Below, piece by piece: positions 32,780 through 43,221 of a stretch of DNA of 64,000 bases. The stretch is from Chalara sp. BL73 (taxonomy: Eukaryota; Ascomycota; Leotiomycetes; Helotiales): the NCBI GenBank assembly GCA_918026815.1, contig CAKJVC010000012.1:2356001-2420000 (forward strand), written 5' to 3'. How positions within the stretch are numbered: position 1 is the first letter of the stretch; each line of letters starts with the position of its first letter. Under the pieces are notes generated by a model that saw only the letters and a list, made by a program, of their open reading frames with translations, was not told the DNA's origin and did no database searches. Both the position numbers and the translations under genes were made by a program.

Positions 32780-33600
32780 TTATACCGTCGACTCCATGCG
32801 ATAAATATGCACATCAGCAGCTATGGTATCAAAATCTGAGTCTTGAAGGATGTCTTGTATAACGACCATGTGACCGACTCTTTTGGCAACGGCAGGGACT
32901 CTGATCATGAGGAGTAGAAGAGAGATGCCAAGTTCGGATCTATTCGTGGAGATCTCAGGGGAAGCGCGACTAGACTGGAATACACTTGTCCAAGGGGGGG
33001 TCGTCAAAACAACATTTCTCAATGTTCAGAAGCGCTTCTGTGGCCTAAAAACAGATGTGAGAGGCCATCGCCATACGCTCAGAGAAGATCGACGTACTAT
33101 GGAGTACCCTAACGCCAATCAGTAGCGCTTGCTCAAAGTCTGTAGTGAATCTTAGAGTGCCTCGAAATTGAATTATATGTGCGGCCCCACCAGTATGGAC
33201 GCCCAGAGTTGGGATGGTGTGGTGTTCACAAACTGAAGACTTGTTATCAAAAGATTGACTTTGCGTGAATACCTCAAAAAGTGCCAGCATGCCGGGTAAG
33301 CGGGTAGGCTCCGAGAAAGAGCTTCTGAGGTTCTCCAAAAAGATTAATGAGACTCCTCAAAAGTGTGGCCTATGTGTATCGACGTCAGCGCTGAAAGATC
33401 TAAAGGGCCAAGACCATGTTCCATAACGAGTAACTCCAATCCGAAAGAAACATGGGAAGCAGTGGATAATGTTCCGTTTCCCTCCTGGATAAGCATCCGG
33501 AGCAGCCTCCGGACTGTATGTTTGAGAGGGCAAGGGCTTTGCGCGGCTGGCGCCAACTGCTCTCATAGCCTGCCTCCGTATTGTCGATCAAGTTTCTTGG
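32780..33600 (-). pseudogene. Degraded fungal transcription-factor-like gene (C-terminal regulatory region)
   Basis: Minus-strand text in several frames recalls the C-terminal region of fungal Zn2Cys6-associated regulators: MLALFEVFTQ, then HTGGAAHIIQFRGTLRFTT and DFEQALLIGVRV (33045-33338), and a further piece STNRSELGISLLLLMIRVP in another frame (32780-33022). The first piece ends at a stop within about 40 codons, after which coding-like text continues (ATEALLNIEKCCFDDPPLD). A frame change is then needed near a run of C at about 32994-33000. No zinc cluster is found upstream. Stops plus frame changes make a dead gene more likely than a multi-intron one, but unrecognised introns cannot be excluded. 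Family assignment is tentative. Confidence 0.4.
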
Positions 33601-34058
33601 TTTAATCTCTCGTTCGGTTTCTGCATGATGAACTCAAAGCCACAATTATCTAAGGCTGACATTTCGACCCGCTAAAACACTAACCCAGAGTTAATTTCGA
33701 CTTTGCTCAAAACTGCAAGCACTTCTAGTCTTATCAGTTGGATCTAAAGCAAGGCGCTCGTTCTTGCAAATCTTAGTTTCAGCAGCTACAAATCACACAT
33801 GTCATACTACGCGGATTTTGTGTTTATCTTGCCAAATCCTTCTTCGCCATTCTCAAGATCAGTAGACATAGCTTTGGAATCACCTATGGTGGTTCTACGG
33901 AGAATGAATGGTATGCTTTGTCAGCACACAACACATACCACGCAGCGGGATTTGGTGGACATCTAGATGATGCATATCAAAAGCCCCCCCAATGCCAAGA
34001 TGAAAACAAGACCGAAATCGCGCACTCGATAAGCTCATCGGAAGAAAAAAGTACTAAC

Positions 34059-34347
34059 CGTAATTACCACAGAAACAGTTTGTGATGCCTTTCCCACTGG
34101 TGCCTTTGACGGTGTATTTTTTCGTGATGCCCATGACATTGAAGGTGGAGCTGGGGCGACGATGTTGTGGCTGTATATAGAGCCGGTGTAGTGGCGGCAG
34201 TTATCATAGTGGCAGAGTGCTTGTGTCAAGTGATAGGAATTTATGCGTTTTTCTGATTTCTCAGAAGGCAGGGGTTTAACTTACAGTTCGTTTTAGAACT
34301 GTGTATTCTATCCTAATTTTTCCGCAGAAACAGCGTCCGATTGGCAT
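34059..34347 (-). pseudogene. Degraded GFA/CENP-V-family gene (glutathione-dependent formaldehyde-activating enzyme-like)
   Basis: GFA-family proteins are small zinc proteins with three Cys motifs. Exon-like pieces lie at 34285-34347 (MPIGRCFCGKIRIEY, the CxCG motif) and 34059-34219 (LCHYDNCRHYTGSIYSHN, then KYTVKGTSGKGI and FCGNYG). In the family the second motif reads CHCxxC and the third CxxCG. Here each has one Cys replaced by Tyr (TGY to TAY). The two pieces do not join in phase with the visible GTAAGT donor; one base is missing. No C-terminal half could be found downstream. Dead gene or fragment. The G-to-A changes fit repeat-induced point mutation but are too few to prove it. Confidence 0.55.
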
Positions 34348-35376
34348 GTTGGGTTCGTGGTCTTCGGACAATGCTATGGTGAATTCGGGAATACGCTTTC
34401 AGGTTATGCTCGAGTTTGGATGTTCGAGAAATAGAGTGTGTCGAGAGGAAGACATGTGCTGGCAGAAGGCGGTCTTATATATCTGCTGTGTTAGGGAGAC
34501 TTGCGGTATCAAGAAGCTTCTACAATATATCTAATCATGTTGCAGAAAGACATTAATCAGCCACCTTAAGTCTCGGTCAACTTTCTATTCCTGTTAAGGC
34601 GAGTTGTCAGGGATTTGCAATCGACCACAGAAATTATCATCCTGCACTGCCCGAATCTGGTATACGCAGCTGCATGAGCACATACCCAGCCTGGATCGTT
34701 CATTTACAGTGCTTAGGCGGACCAGAAGAGTCCGGGACATAAGCCATTTGCCTTAACATGCCATGCCAGCTTATTACATTAGTAAGGAAGATAGAAATGA
34801 TGCTGAGCACTTCATCCTTGCATGAGGTTACTACTGTACGAAAGGTGCTTTATTAGCCGATTGGAGGTCTTGTCTGTAGTGAATCGCACAGGTTCTTGAT
34901 TTAGCTGAGCTGGGTTCAGGTGACTTGATGAAACTACAACAACTCAGACCTGTGCAAATACCCAAATTATAAAATATACACAGAAATACACATACACCTA
35001 CACAAATCACGGACAGCACTTCAGTAAGCGACTTTAATAAATCTCCTTCACAACTCTTATTAATCTATGAAGGGTATGTAATCTACATCTACGCCTGACC
35101 AGCACTTGGGAAAGCGTTCAAAATTGAGACTGAAGATCGTCTGTCCAGCCCTTCCACATTTACTCGGAAAGTGAGTACGATCTGATGTGTTAAGCAGTTG
35201 ATGGGTATAGCAATTGTATGGAACATGCAGGTACTGAGGCGCGAGCTCTCTATCTGATGCCCAAGTTTCCATCAGCAAGATTATCCATAAACGCCATGAA
35301 AATGAAAAGAAATGCAGCCACCAAATGACGCTCCAGATGAGATATGGGGGGAAAAGTCTACAGTATGATCCTGTTT
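34348..35376. other. Intergenic stretch, nothing recognised
   Basis: About 1.0 kb between the GFA-like pseudogene and the 3' end of the PRPP synthetase gene. Only short open frames without similarity are seen. Confidence 0.45.
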
Positions 35377-36755
35377 CTATGTGTCCCAGAAAAGGGCGCT
35401 AATAGATTCTCCGTGGTGAACGCGACGGATTGCCTCGGCGAAGACCTGACCAACCTCCAGAACTTCCAGCTTGGGGCATATGGCCTTGTGTTCGTCTTGG
35501 GGAACGCTATTTGTAACAATGACCTTATCCAGGGCAGAAGCATTGATTCGCTCAATTGCATCACCGCTGAATACGCCATGTGTGAGCAAAGCATAGACAC
35601 GAGTAGCACCTTGCTTTTTCAACAGCTTGGCGGCTCTAGTAATGGTGTTGGAGGTATCGGCCAAGTCATCGACGAGAATACAGACTTTGTCCGCAACATC
35701 TCCGACGAGCATCATTGTAGCATTTTGACGGTCTGTGATGCGGGTAGGTCGACGTTCCTAGAGGAGATGAGTGTGCGCAAGTTTAGAGCATGGGAAAGTT
35801 TTACCTTGTGGATCAATGCGAACTCCATATTCAGGTCATCCGCAATGGCTGTTGCTCTCTTTGCACCACCAGCATCTGGGCTGACGATGATAGCACTTCT
35901 GAAATCCGGGATGTTGCTCAAGATATATCTTTTCAAGAGAAACTTTCCGTACAGATTATCAACCGGGATATCGAAAAATCCTTGGTATTGGGGATCGTGT
36001 AAGTCCATTGTAATGATATGATCGGCGCCAGCACATGTTAGGAGATCTGCAACTAGAGTACCGGCTTGTGCGACCCATTGTTTATATCCTGGCTTCGGCT
36101 TGAAGACGGCTCTAGCTTCTTTCGAGTGAGTTGAGGGATCATCATGGGTGGTGAAAGCAGGTTGTTGGTAGTTACTTTCTCGGCTTCGTCCACTCCCTGA
36201 AGACTGAAGAGAGTCCATTGTATCTGTGCGCTTTGGAGTGATGCCGTTCGACATTTGAGGGCTGTATAAAGGACTATTCTGCTGTTCGTGCGCAGTCTTG
36301 CCAAGCTTTTTATGTAGATTGTCAATGCCATTACTAAGACCCTGGGATTGTGGTTGTCCTGGACCTGGTGTGACCGGCCGGCTCTCAAATGTGAAGTCTT
36401 TGTTGGGACCAGATGGGGTTTTTGCAAGTGGCGCACCAATCTTATTGTATGGGATGTCGGGTTGTCGTGAATAGGGAAACAATGGAAGGACTGCCGTAAC
36501 TTTCTTTGCTGATCCAGTTTTGCAAGCCGAGATCATAATACATAGATCAACAAAATGATCGTTTACCTTTCCTGCTCCAGATTGTATGATGTAAACATCC
36601 TTCCCGCGAACTGAATCTTGTATTTCGAGTCGACTTTCTCCGCCAGAAAACTTGTTCAAAATACGATTGCAAGGTGGCAGACCGAGATTGTTGCAGATAT
36701 TTTCTATAAGCTTGGGATGGGAGTTGCCCCCCAACACAACTATGTTACGAACCAT
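35377..36755 (-). CDS. Ribose-phosphate pyrophosphokinase subunit with a large insert (Prs5/Prs1 type)
   Basis: Makes PRPP from ribose 5-phosphate and ATP for nucleotide, His and Trp synthesis, in the cytosol as part of a hetero-oligomer. Exons 35805-36755 and 35377-35757 on the minus strand give 443 residues; standard subunits have about 320. The start is the ATG at 36755 ([16 protein letters not shown]); the frame is open upstream only from a TTG. Family marks are [59 protein letters not shown] and the PRPP loop [11 protein letters not shown]. An insert of about 100 Ser/Pro/Gln-rich residues (roughly 108-212) interrupts the flexible loop after PYSRQ, comparable to the non-homologous regions of yeast Prs5 and Prs1. 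It is divergent from RPC9. Confidence 0.92.
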
Positions 36756-37336
36756 GTTTGAATCTAAGAAAAAGAGTTGGCCGTGTGAGGTTCGGATGAA
36801 GAGACTGGGCTGGGCTATTTGTAGAGGCGGATGAGCTGAAAGTGGATTGCCGCGGCTAGAATTTTGGGGGCGAGACAATTAATAGGTGCAGAGTCGCTTG
36901 CGGTGCTAGAGCACTCAGAGGCTATAAGAAGGGAGGGGTCAGATCTCGTCTGGCTTGAAGCATTTGGGCCATCGGGAGTATAGTGTAGGTCAAACAATGG
37001 AGGAGATGGATGTCGTGCTGCAGGAAAAAAAAATGCTATTCAAGGATCGGTTACCATCATAGGCTAACCTAATCCGGTAAAGCGACCAAACTGCTCCATT
37101 TACCCCGCCACAGCCTTGCAGCGAGGCCGGAGCACATGACTCGAATGAACAAATCAAGAACTACTAAAAGCAAGCAAAAGCCGACATAGACTTTGGGTTT
37201 TTGCAAGGCTGAGGCTTGTGATTATCTTGATTTTACACGGCTTTTCTCGGTGGAGTTACTTATATGGTAGTCTGGGTCTCGAAAAGAAAGGTTATCCAAA
37301 TCACCGCTACAGTACACCAGGGAGAGCCCAGTTAAG
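36756..37336. promoter_or_regulatory. Shared divergent promoter of the PRPP synthetase and RPC9 genes
   Basis: A 581 bp interval between two start codons. No coding sequence is supported. It contains an A-run at about 37025-37032 and a GC-rich patch near 37100-37135. Confidence 0.45.
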
Positions 37337-37942
37337 ATGAAGATCTTAGAAGCGCAATCGGGACAATTGACCAACTATGAAGTTCACAAGCATCTACTGA
37401 AGCTCACTGCACCTCGGAAAGATGGTAAGAAGGGACCTGGCAATCTGAACACTGTAGTCAGAGAGGTATGTCTTAGTGTGGTGTCGATCAATTTCCACAT
37501 CGCTGACCAAGCCATAGCTAGCGGAATATCTTGAGGAAGCACCATCACCACTTGCAGTCAAGCCTCTTCCTTACAACGATGAGACCTTCTCCAAGATTTT
37601 TGCTGCGCTTCGGGAATTCAAACTCACCAAGACCGAGATTCTGATGATCATCAATCTCCGACCGACAAACCCTGAAGCTCTGGCTCCAGTGATCGAAGAG
37701 TTCGAGGAGAGATTCAATGAGGAAGATGGTACACAACAGAAACTCATCAAATTGATCATCGACGTTCTTGGAAGTCCAGACACTGATGCGGAGAGGCAGT
37801 CAATGGTAAGAAATTGCCTTTATCTCTGTGGTTTGGACAACATGTTAATCTTGCGGTCTCGCAGGCTGATAGTAAGGACAAGGCGCTCAAGAACAGCCAA
37901 GATGCCAAGGTACAGGAACTTGTGGATGACGATGAGAGTTGA
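37337..37942 (+). CDS. RPC17: DNA-directed RNA polymerase III subunit RPC9 (Rpc17, CRCP family)
   Basis: Stalk subunit of RNA polymerase III; it pairs with Rpc25 and is needed for initiation at tRNA and 5S genes. Exons 37337-37465, 37518-37805 and 37865-37942 give 164 residues. The N terminus MKILEAQSGQLTNYEVHKHL is characteristic. The Rpb4/HRDC-like fold follows, with LAEYLEEAPSPLA and KLTKTEILMIINLRPTNPEALAPVIEE. The C terminus is short and acidic. It shares a promoter with a PRPP synthetase gene, linking two growth functions. Confidence 0.88.
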
Positions 37943-39547
37943 TTTTATGGATTACAAGGATGGAGTTAATAGTTGACGATTCTGCAATTTTAGCATTTCT
38001 CGGCGTTGATGAGCGAATAGTAGAAGGCGGTCATTTTGCATAATCAAAGGAGTTTGCTTTATTCATGGAGCGATGGTGATGGAGCAATCCAGCATTTAAT
38101 TCATCTATATATTCCTCCCAACCTCAAAGTTTTCGACACACTTCCCAAATACTGATACACCAAGAAGGACACATGTTGTAATAATGACCAAATTGGTTTG
38201 GCTCCCAGCTCCCAAGGTAGTCCAAATATTGGTGCGAAGTATATGACGATCCATGTGTCATAGCCGTGCGAAGAAAAACCTGGGCAACACTGAGGAACTC
38301 CAGTGAGATGCTCTCCACTCCTATTCAAGCAAACAGAACAAAGTTTATCCCGTCACAATACATCCGTCTTGGACAATTGCCAGCTGCGTACTCCTCGCTT
38401 GAACTTCCATTACACGGTCATCTTCCAACCTATGGATAGGAAAGCGAGACCAAGATCAAAGAGCGATCTAGCTGTAGAGAAAGAGGCCTGTGTTCTATGA
38501 TAGTAATAACATAGACTCAATCTTCTGTGGCCTGCTTGAAACGACTGTGGACTCCAATTAGTTAGGCATTGTATCCTTTGGAACAAGCTTACCGAGACTC
38601 CTTAAACTGAGTTTTGTGTTACAATTTCCGATAAGGAAAGAATCGTTTCGTCCCATATAGTAAAGGAATTCGGCTAGTTGTTCCAAGTGGAGGTGGGTGC
38701 GCAGGCATGTATTCCGCAAGTGAGACTAGTGAGGCTGAGTACATTCCCATTCTATGGCACAACAGTCTGTATGCCCTTCAATCCTTGATCGCACATCAAG
38801 ATGATCTCTTCAGAAAAACTTCTGGAGTAACCCAAGAAAGAGCATCGAAAAGATCTTACCATTACGGAATGTGATATATCTGTTGAGCTTATATAGACAT
38901 TGGCCCAGTGGCCGGTAGTCACGTGATTGTGATCGAATGAACGGCCGCCAATCGAGACAGCTAGTATATGACTAGTCCAACTTGCAATATATGGTTTTTC
39001 TCCCCCATCTTCCCAATCACTATAATTCAATGCTCTCGGTAAGTTTGACATGAATAAACAAAAAGTTTATGTTTCGTTCTTCGCAAGACCGATGAAGTTC
39101 TTGGCCAGACCGCCTTGCTTTGGCGAGAAGGAACACCACAGTAAGCTTAAGGTTAAATCCTGTTTTACTTTTTATTTAGCATCAAGGAGCAAATGGAATC
39201 TCACCAGCCTCAACTAAGTCGAGATTCGAAGTGGCACAATGGGCCTTACACATATTTTTGCAAGACAGCCACATTTATCATTTGTGAACCCGTGTAATCC
39301 TCTTTCTAATACTCAACAGCCCCATTGGCGCTGGCTTAACTTCCGACCATGGCCGCCTTCAGAAGCCTCGAAATGGGATAACACCAGATAGAGCCTTGTA
39401 CAAAAGGTTTGGACTTCTTGTTGGCTAGATATCACCAAAACGTGCTGCTCCATATTTCATTTGTTACTTTTCTTGTTTTCCTTTTGTGTTACTCACTTTC
39501 GAACATTGAATTTGCTACAGAGCCCATTGCTACTAGGGGCCACAGCC
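37943..39547. other. Intergenic stretch with an unassigned minus-strand open frame
   Basis: About 1.6 kb. On the minus strand an ATG-initiated frame of 99 codons runs 39051-38752, and coding-like text may continue to about 38560, but no family is recognised. A CACGTG lies at 38920-38925. The last part is the promoter of the cutinase-like gene. No repeat is seen. Confidence 0.35.
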
Positions 39548-40658
39548 ATGAGGTTTTCAGGCAGCTTGTTAGTACTCGTTACTGCAGTCGCCTCCGCTGC
39601 TCCTACTGTCCTCGAGGCCCGCTATAATTCGCTCAATTCTGACCTAGAGTCCCGCGGAGTCATTAGTAGCGCTCCTGTAATTCCTCGTGCTGGCGTTACC
39701 AAGGATCATACAGCCAATGATTGGGACAACATACTTGCCGGTAAAGAGACATGCCAGCAAGTCGGTGTGATCTTTGCGCGAGGCACCTTTGATGAGGGGC
39801 AAGTACCTCCGTCCCCCAAGCTCCATACTCTTAAGCTTCAGTTTCAATATCCAAGTCTAACACGTACATAGTAACATTGGTGTCTGGGTTGGGAGCTACT
39901 TTTTCGCTGCTTTGAGAAAATTGGCTCCAAAGGGTATTGCCTTTCAGGGTGTACACGAAAGCAAGTACAAGGCAAGTCTTGCGGACTACTTAAAGCAGAC
40001 CGGTGGTAGTGATGATGGCGGGGAAGAAATGGCGGCACAAGTCACTGCCTACCTGAAATTTTGCAGACCAAAGCTGAAAGGGAAGGACATTGTTATTATC
40101 ATTTCAGGGTGGAGGTAAGTTTCTCCAGACTTTCGATCTTTATACCCATTTAGTCAAGCATTCAAGCTAATCAAACACACCAGCCAAGGTGCAATAGTAT
40201 CGCACAAAGCCATCGAAGCTCTTGCCGATGTAGAGCCCAAGGACCTAGCGCAGGTCGCCGGCCACGTAACCTTCGGTGACCCTAACAAGCTCTGGGAGAA
40301 GCTTCCAGTCTCCTCTACCATTGAAGTCATGCCCAATTGCATCGAAGGCACATACCCAGACTACCTCTGCACCAAAAACCTTCCTAAAGTACCAACGAGT
40401 ATCGAAGATATAAAAGACCCTTGGACGAACCCACCAGATGCGCTTGTCAAGGGCGACGGAGATCTCAAAAAGGCGATAAAAGCAGTTGGCGTGCGGCTCC
40501 TTTCAGAGCTAGGTCCCAACATTATATCTTTTATTAAGCAGTTAGGTTTCAGGGTAGCGTTGCTTCCCCAACACTTCATGTATGGCAGTAATGGTGATGC
40601 TGAGAAGGCGGCAAAATGGGTTCTTCAGCGGCCCCGTGTCGCCGCTGCATTGAAATAG
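39548..40658 (+). CDS. Secreted cutinase-family serine esterase
   Basis: A secreted alpha/beta hydrolase of the cutinase family, expected to cleave esters such as cutin, acetylated xylan or other polyesters. Exons 39548-39798, 39872-40114 and 40184-40658 give 322 residues. The start is the ATG at 39548, giving a signal peptide of about 17 residues (MRFSGSLLVLVTAVASA). The frame is open further up, but that N terminus is less signal-like. Marks are VIFARGTFDEG, the nucleophile Ser165 in GWSQGA, FGDPN, a CIEGTYPDYLC segment holding the likely catalytic Asp, and HFMYG with the His. It is longer than classic cutinases (about 200-230 residues), with an extra 60-residue stretch before the His. The first intron has a GC donor (GCAAGT). 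Substrate is unknown. Confidence 0.87.
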
Positions 40659-42030
40659 GAAATTTATTTCTTTACGGGCGGTTAGGGTCTAGCAGAATTT
40701 TTTCTTTCTCTAAAACAGAAGAGGTTAAAATAGGAGTTTACAAATCAGAAAGAGAAATCTTAGATATATTTCCCGTGACTACATGTTCTAAACGACTATC
40801 GTCTCCAAACTACCACACCTAAGTTGTTGGAAGCCTTTGAACTCAATGCTTAAGATAATGAAGCAGCATTTTGCAACTATTCAAAACCTAGTATTTGTAT
40901 TTCAGCCTGTCTTTGGAAATTCCTTATTCTTCATGGCCTTTTGTCTTTTACTTGTTCTTTTGTGTCCTTTTTTTCTCACAAAAATCGTCGTTGAAGCGTA
41001 CAATATAGCGACTATTGCCCTGCCCCACCACAGGTAATATCACACTTACGTGGCAAACCTTAAAAAATGTGAACTCACAAGACTAAGACATTATGTTACT
41101 TGTAGTAAAGCTAAGAACCGAAAGATACATCCGACCAAGCTTGCAATACCCTTTCACTATTAAAGAATATGCAGACGAAACAAATTAACCAGACCACAGA
41201 AATTTTTTATTTTGCTACTATGCAGACTAGTTGCGTATTTCACTGTTTTATTAGAAAGAACTCACATCTCATACAGTGTTGCGGTAACATATATCCGTAC
41301 CCTTTAGTAAAGGATATTCGTTGTAACACTACAACAAATATGATCAAACTTCTGTAATTCCAGATTACTTCGGTAAAACGCCCGAAAAAAGGTGTAATGG
41401 CAAAATAGATATGTAGAACCGACCCATATTTAACAGGCTCAGGAGTGAGGTGGCTTGGCAAAACTGGATGAATACAGGATTGATAAAGGATGAATAAAGG
41501 ATCAATAAGCGCACACTTCATGTTTTAACATGGACACGAATGGCAAGCTACTTGCGCCAGGGGGATTGTTTCCGTTTACGCGCTACTCCACTTCCAAGAG
41601 CCAACTTTTTAAAGTAACAAGCAAGAAGCACTTTGCGGAAGAACGAATTATGTAACAATTACAACGAATCAATGTTTTTGAATCAATTGCACCAACTAGC
41701 TGCACTTATGAGAGTTTTCATAAAAATTATTGTTTTCATTTTGTTGACCAGTTTAAGGAAGTTAGCCAATCATAGGCCATCTTGATAGCTCTTTGCCGCA
41801 TCTGAAATATGTTGGACATGTAGGATTTAAAAGGAATAGGAAGAATCTAACAAAATCTAACAATTCACCAAGACTACAGAACAGCGCCAATAAGTTCAGA
41901 CAAAAGAAAGAAACCCTTATGGCTTAGATTAGATATAAACTGCGTGAAAGTTCTCCGGGTTTTTGCTCTTCTCAAATAGCTATGCAAATAGTTATGCAAA
42001 TATTTAAAGATTTCAGCGTTGCATCATAAA
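40659..42030. other. AT-rich intergenic stretch, nothing recognised
   Basis: About 1.4 kb, clearly AT-rich, between two secreted hydrolase genes. Open frames are short and without similarity. No repeat array or RNA gene is seen. Confidence 0.45.
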
Positions 42031-43221
42031 ATGATGTTACCCTTCTCCAACTACCAGTATGGCATACTAATGGCGCTTGTATACATACAATTAGTTGTTG
42101 CTTCGCCCGCACCCCCAACGCAAGCGTACCCCGATTCCAAGTTTCATCACATATCCCAGACTGACACTTTGAACCCAGAGTCACTACAGTTAAGCAGCCA
42201 CCTCAAGGCGTTGCCTCGCAACCGCCAACGTAAGTAATACATGGAACCGGACTTTATCATGCATTACATATTAAAACTTTAACTCAGTGTTTTTACGGTT
42301 GTACAACCAGTTGAATGGGGAAAAGAGCAACCGTCACAGTAAGTGATACCGAACAGCAGTTAAGCTGGCATGATAACACTTACAACTTCTAGTGATCATT
42401 ATATGCCTAAATTTTTAAATGACGGCGACCCTAAAAATATAGCTCGTCTTAAACAAGCATTCAAATCTACTATGGCTATGCTTGAAGTAGTCAGGACTCC
42501 GAAATCTGAAGAGAGCTATCGCGCTATTTTTTCACAATGGTTTCCTGAATCGGAACTGTACAATGTCAAGATCGATCTTATTAACATACTTGGTTGGAAT
42601 TCTCAACGGCCCGGGAATCCTAAAATGGCCAACATAGATATCAGTCTTCGAGATCCTTACAAGAAATGCAAGACCGCGCATGCTTATACTCATAACTATG
42701 AAGACAACAAGGGTAATATAAGCAGAGCTACTATATACTTTTGCCCATCCATTTTTCGTTACAAGGACTTAAATCAGCTCACTTGTAGTTCTATTGGGGA
42801 CAGGGTGTCGGATAAAATGGAGGTCTTGGAGATGTTTTTTGCCCACGAAATAATGTACGTCTTGCTTTAAAAGTTTTCAAAGGGGGCTTTTCTAATATTA
42901 CTATTATAGGCATCTTGTGCCGATGTAAGAACACATTGTATTAATTTTCAAGGCTGTGCTAACAGGCTGATCAGAGTTAGACCTGACTATAAGTTAGGCC
43001 CAGGACATATCACCGATTACAAATATGGAGCGGAGAAATGCCTAAGATTGGCTCAGGAGGACCCTGTACGGGCATTTAGCAACGCTGATTCTCATGCGTG
43101 GTTTCAGAGTGTGAGTTTGTTAAAAGGAAAAAAGATGCTTCGCTGACTACTTACTCAGCATGTGTACTGGTCTGAGAAGTGCGGCAAGATCCTGGAGAAG
43201 CCAGAAATAAGTCAAATTTAA
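42031..43221 (+). CDS. Secreted aspzincin-type metalloprotease (M35-like)
   Basis: A secreted zinc endopeptidase candidate. Six exons are inferred: 42031-42229, 42288-42342, 42393-42854, 42910-42924, 42966-43110 and 43159-43221, giving 312 residues. A signal peptide ends near LVVASPAP. The zinc motif HEIMH is at 236-240, and D-x-x-Y-G (DYKYG, Asp261) follows within GHITDYKYGAEKC; this combination defines aspzincins such as deuterolysin. NADSHAWF then matches the conserved Asn-Ala-Asp-x-Tyr/His-Ala segment. The HEIMH motif is split by an intron, and the next exon is only 15 nt. The weakest part is the end of exon 2: a stronger donor at 42339 would break the frame, so I use GTGATA at 42343, which keeps it. 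If the stronger donor is used, the gene is broken. AT-rich surroundings. Confidence 0.7.
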
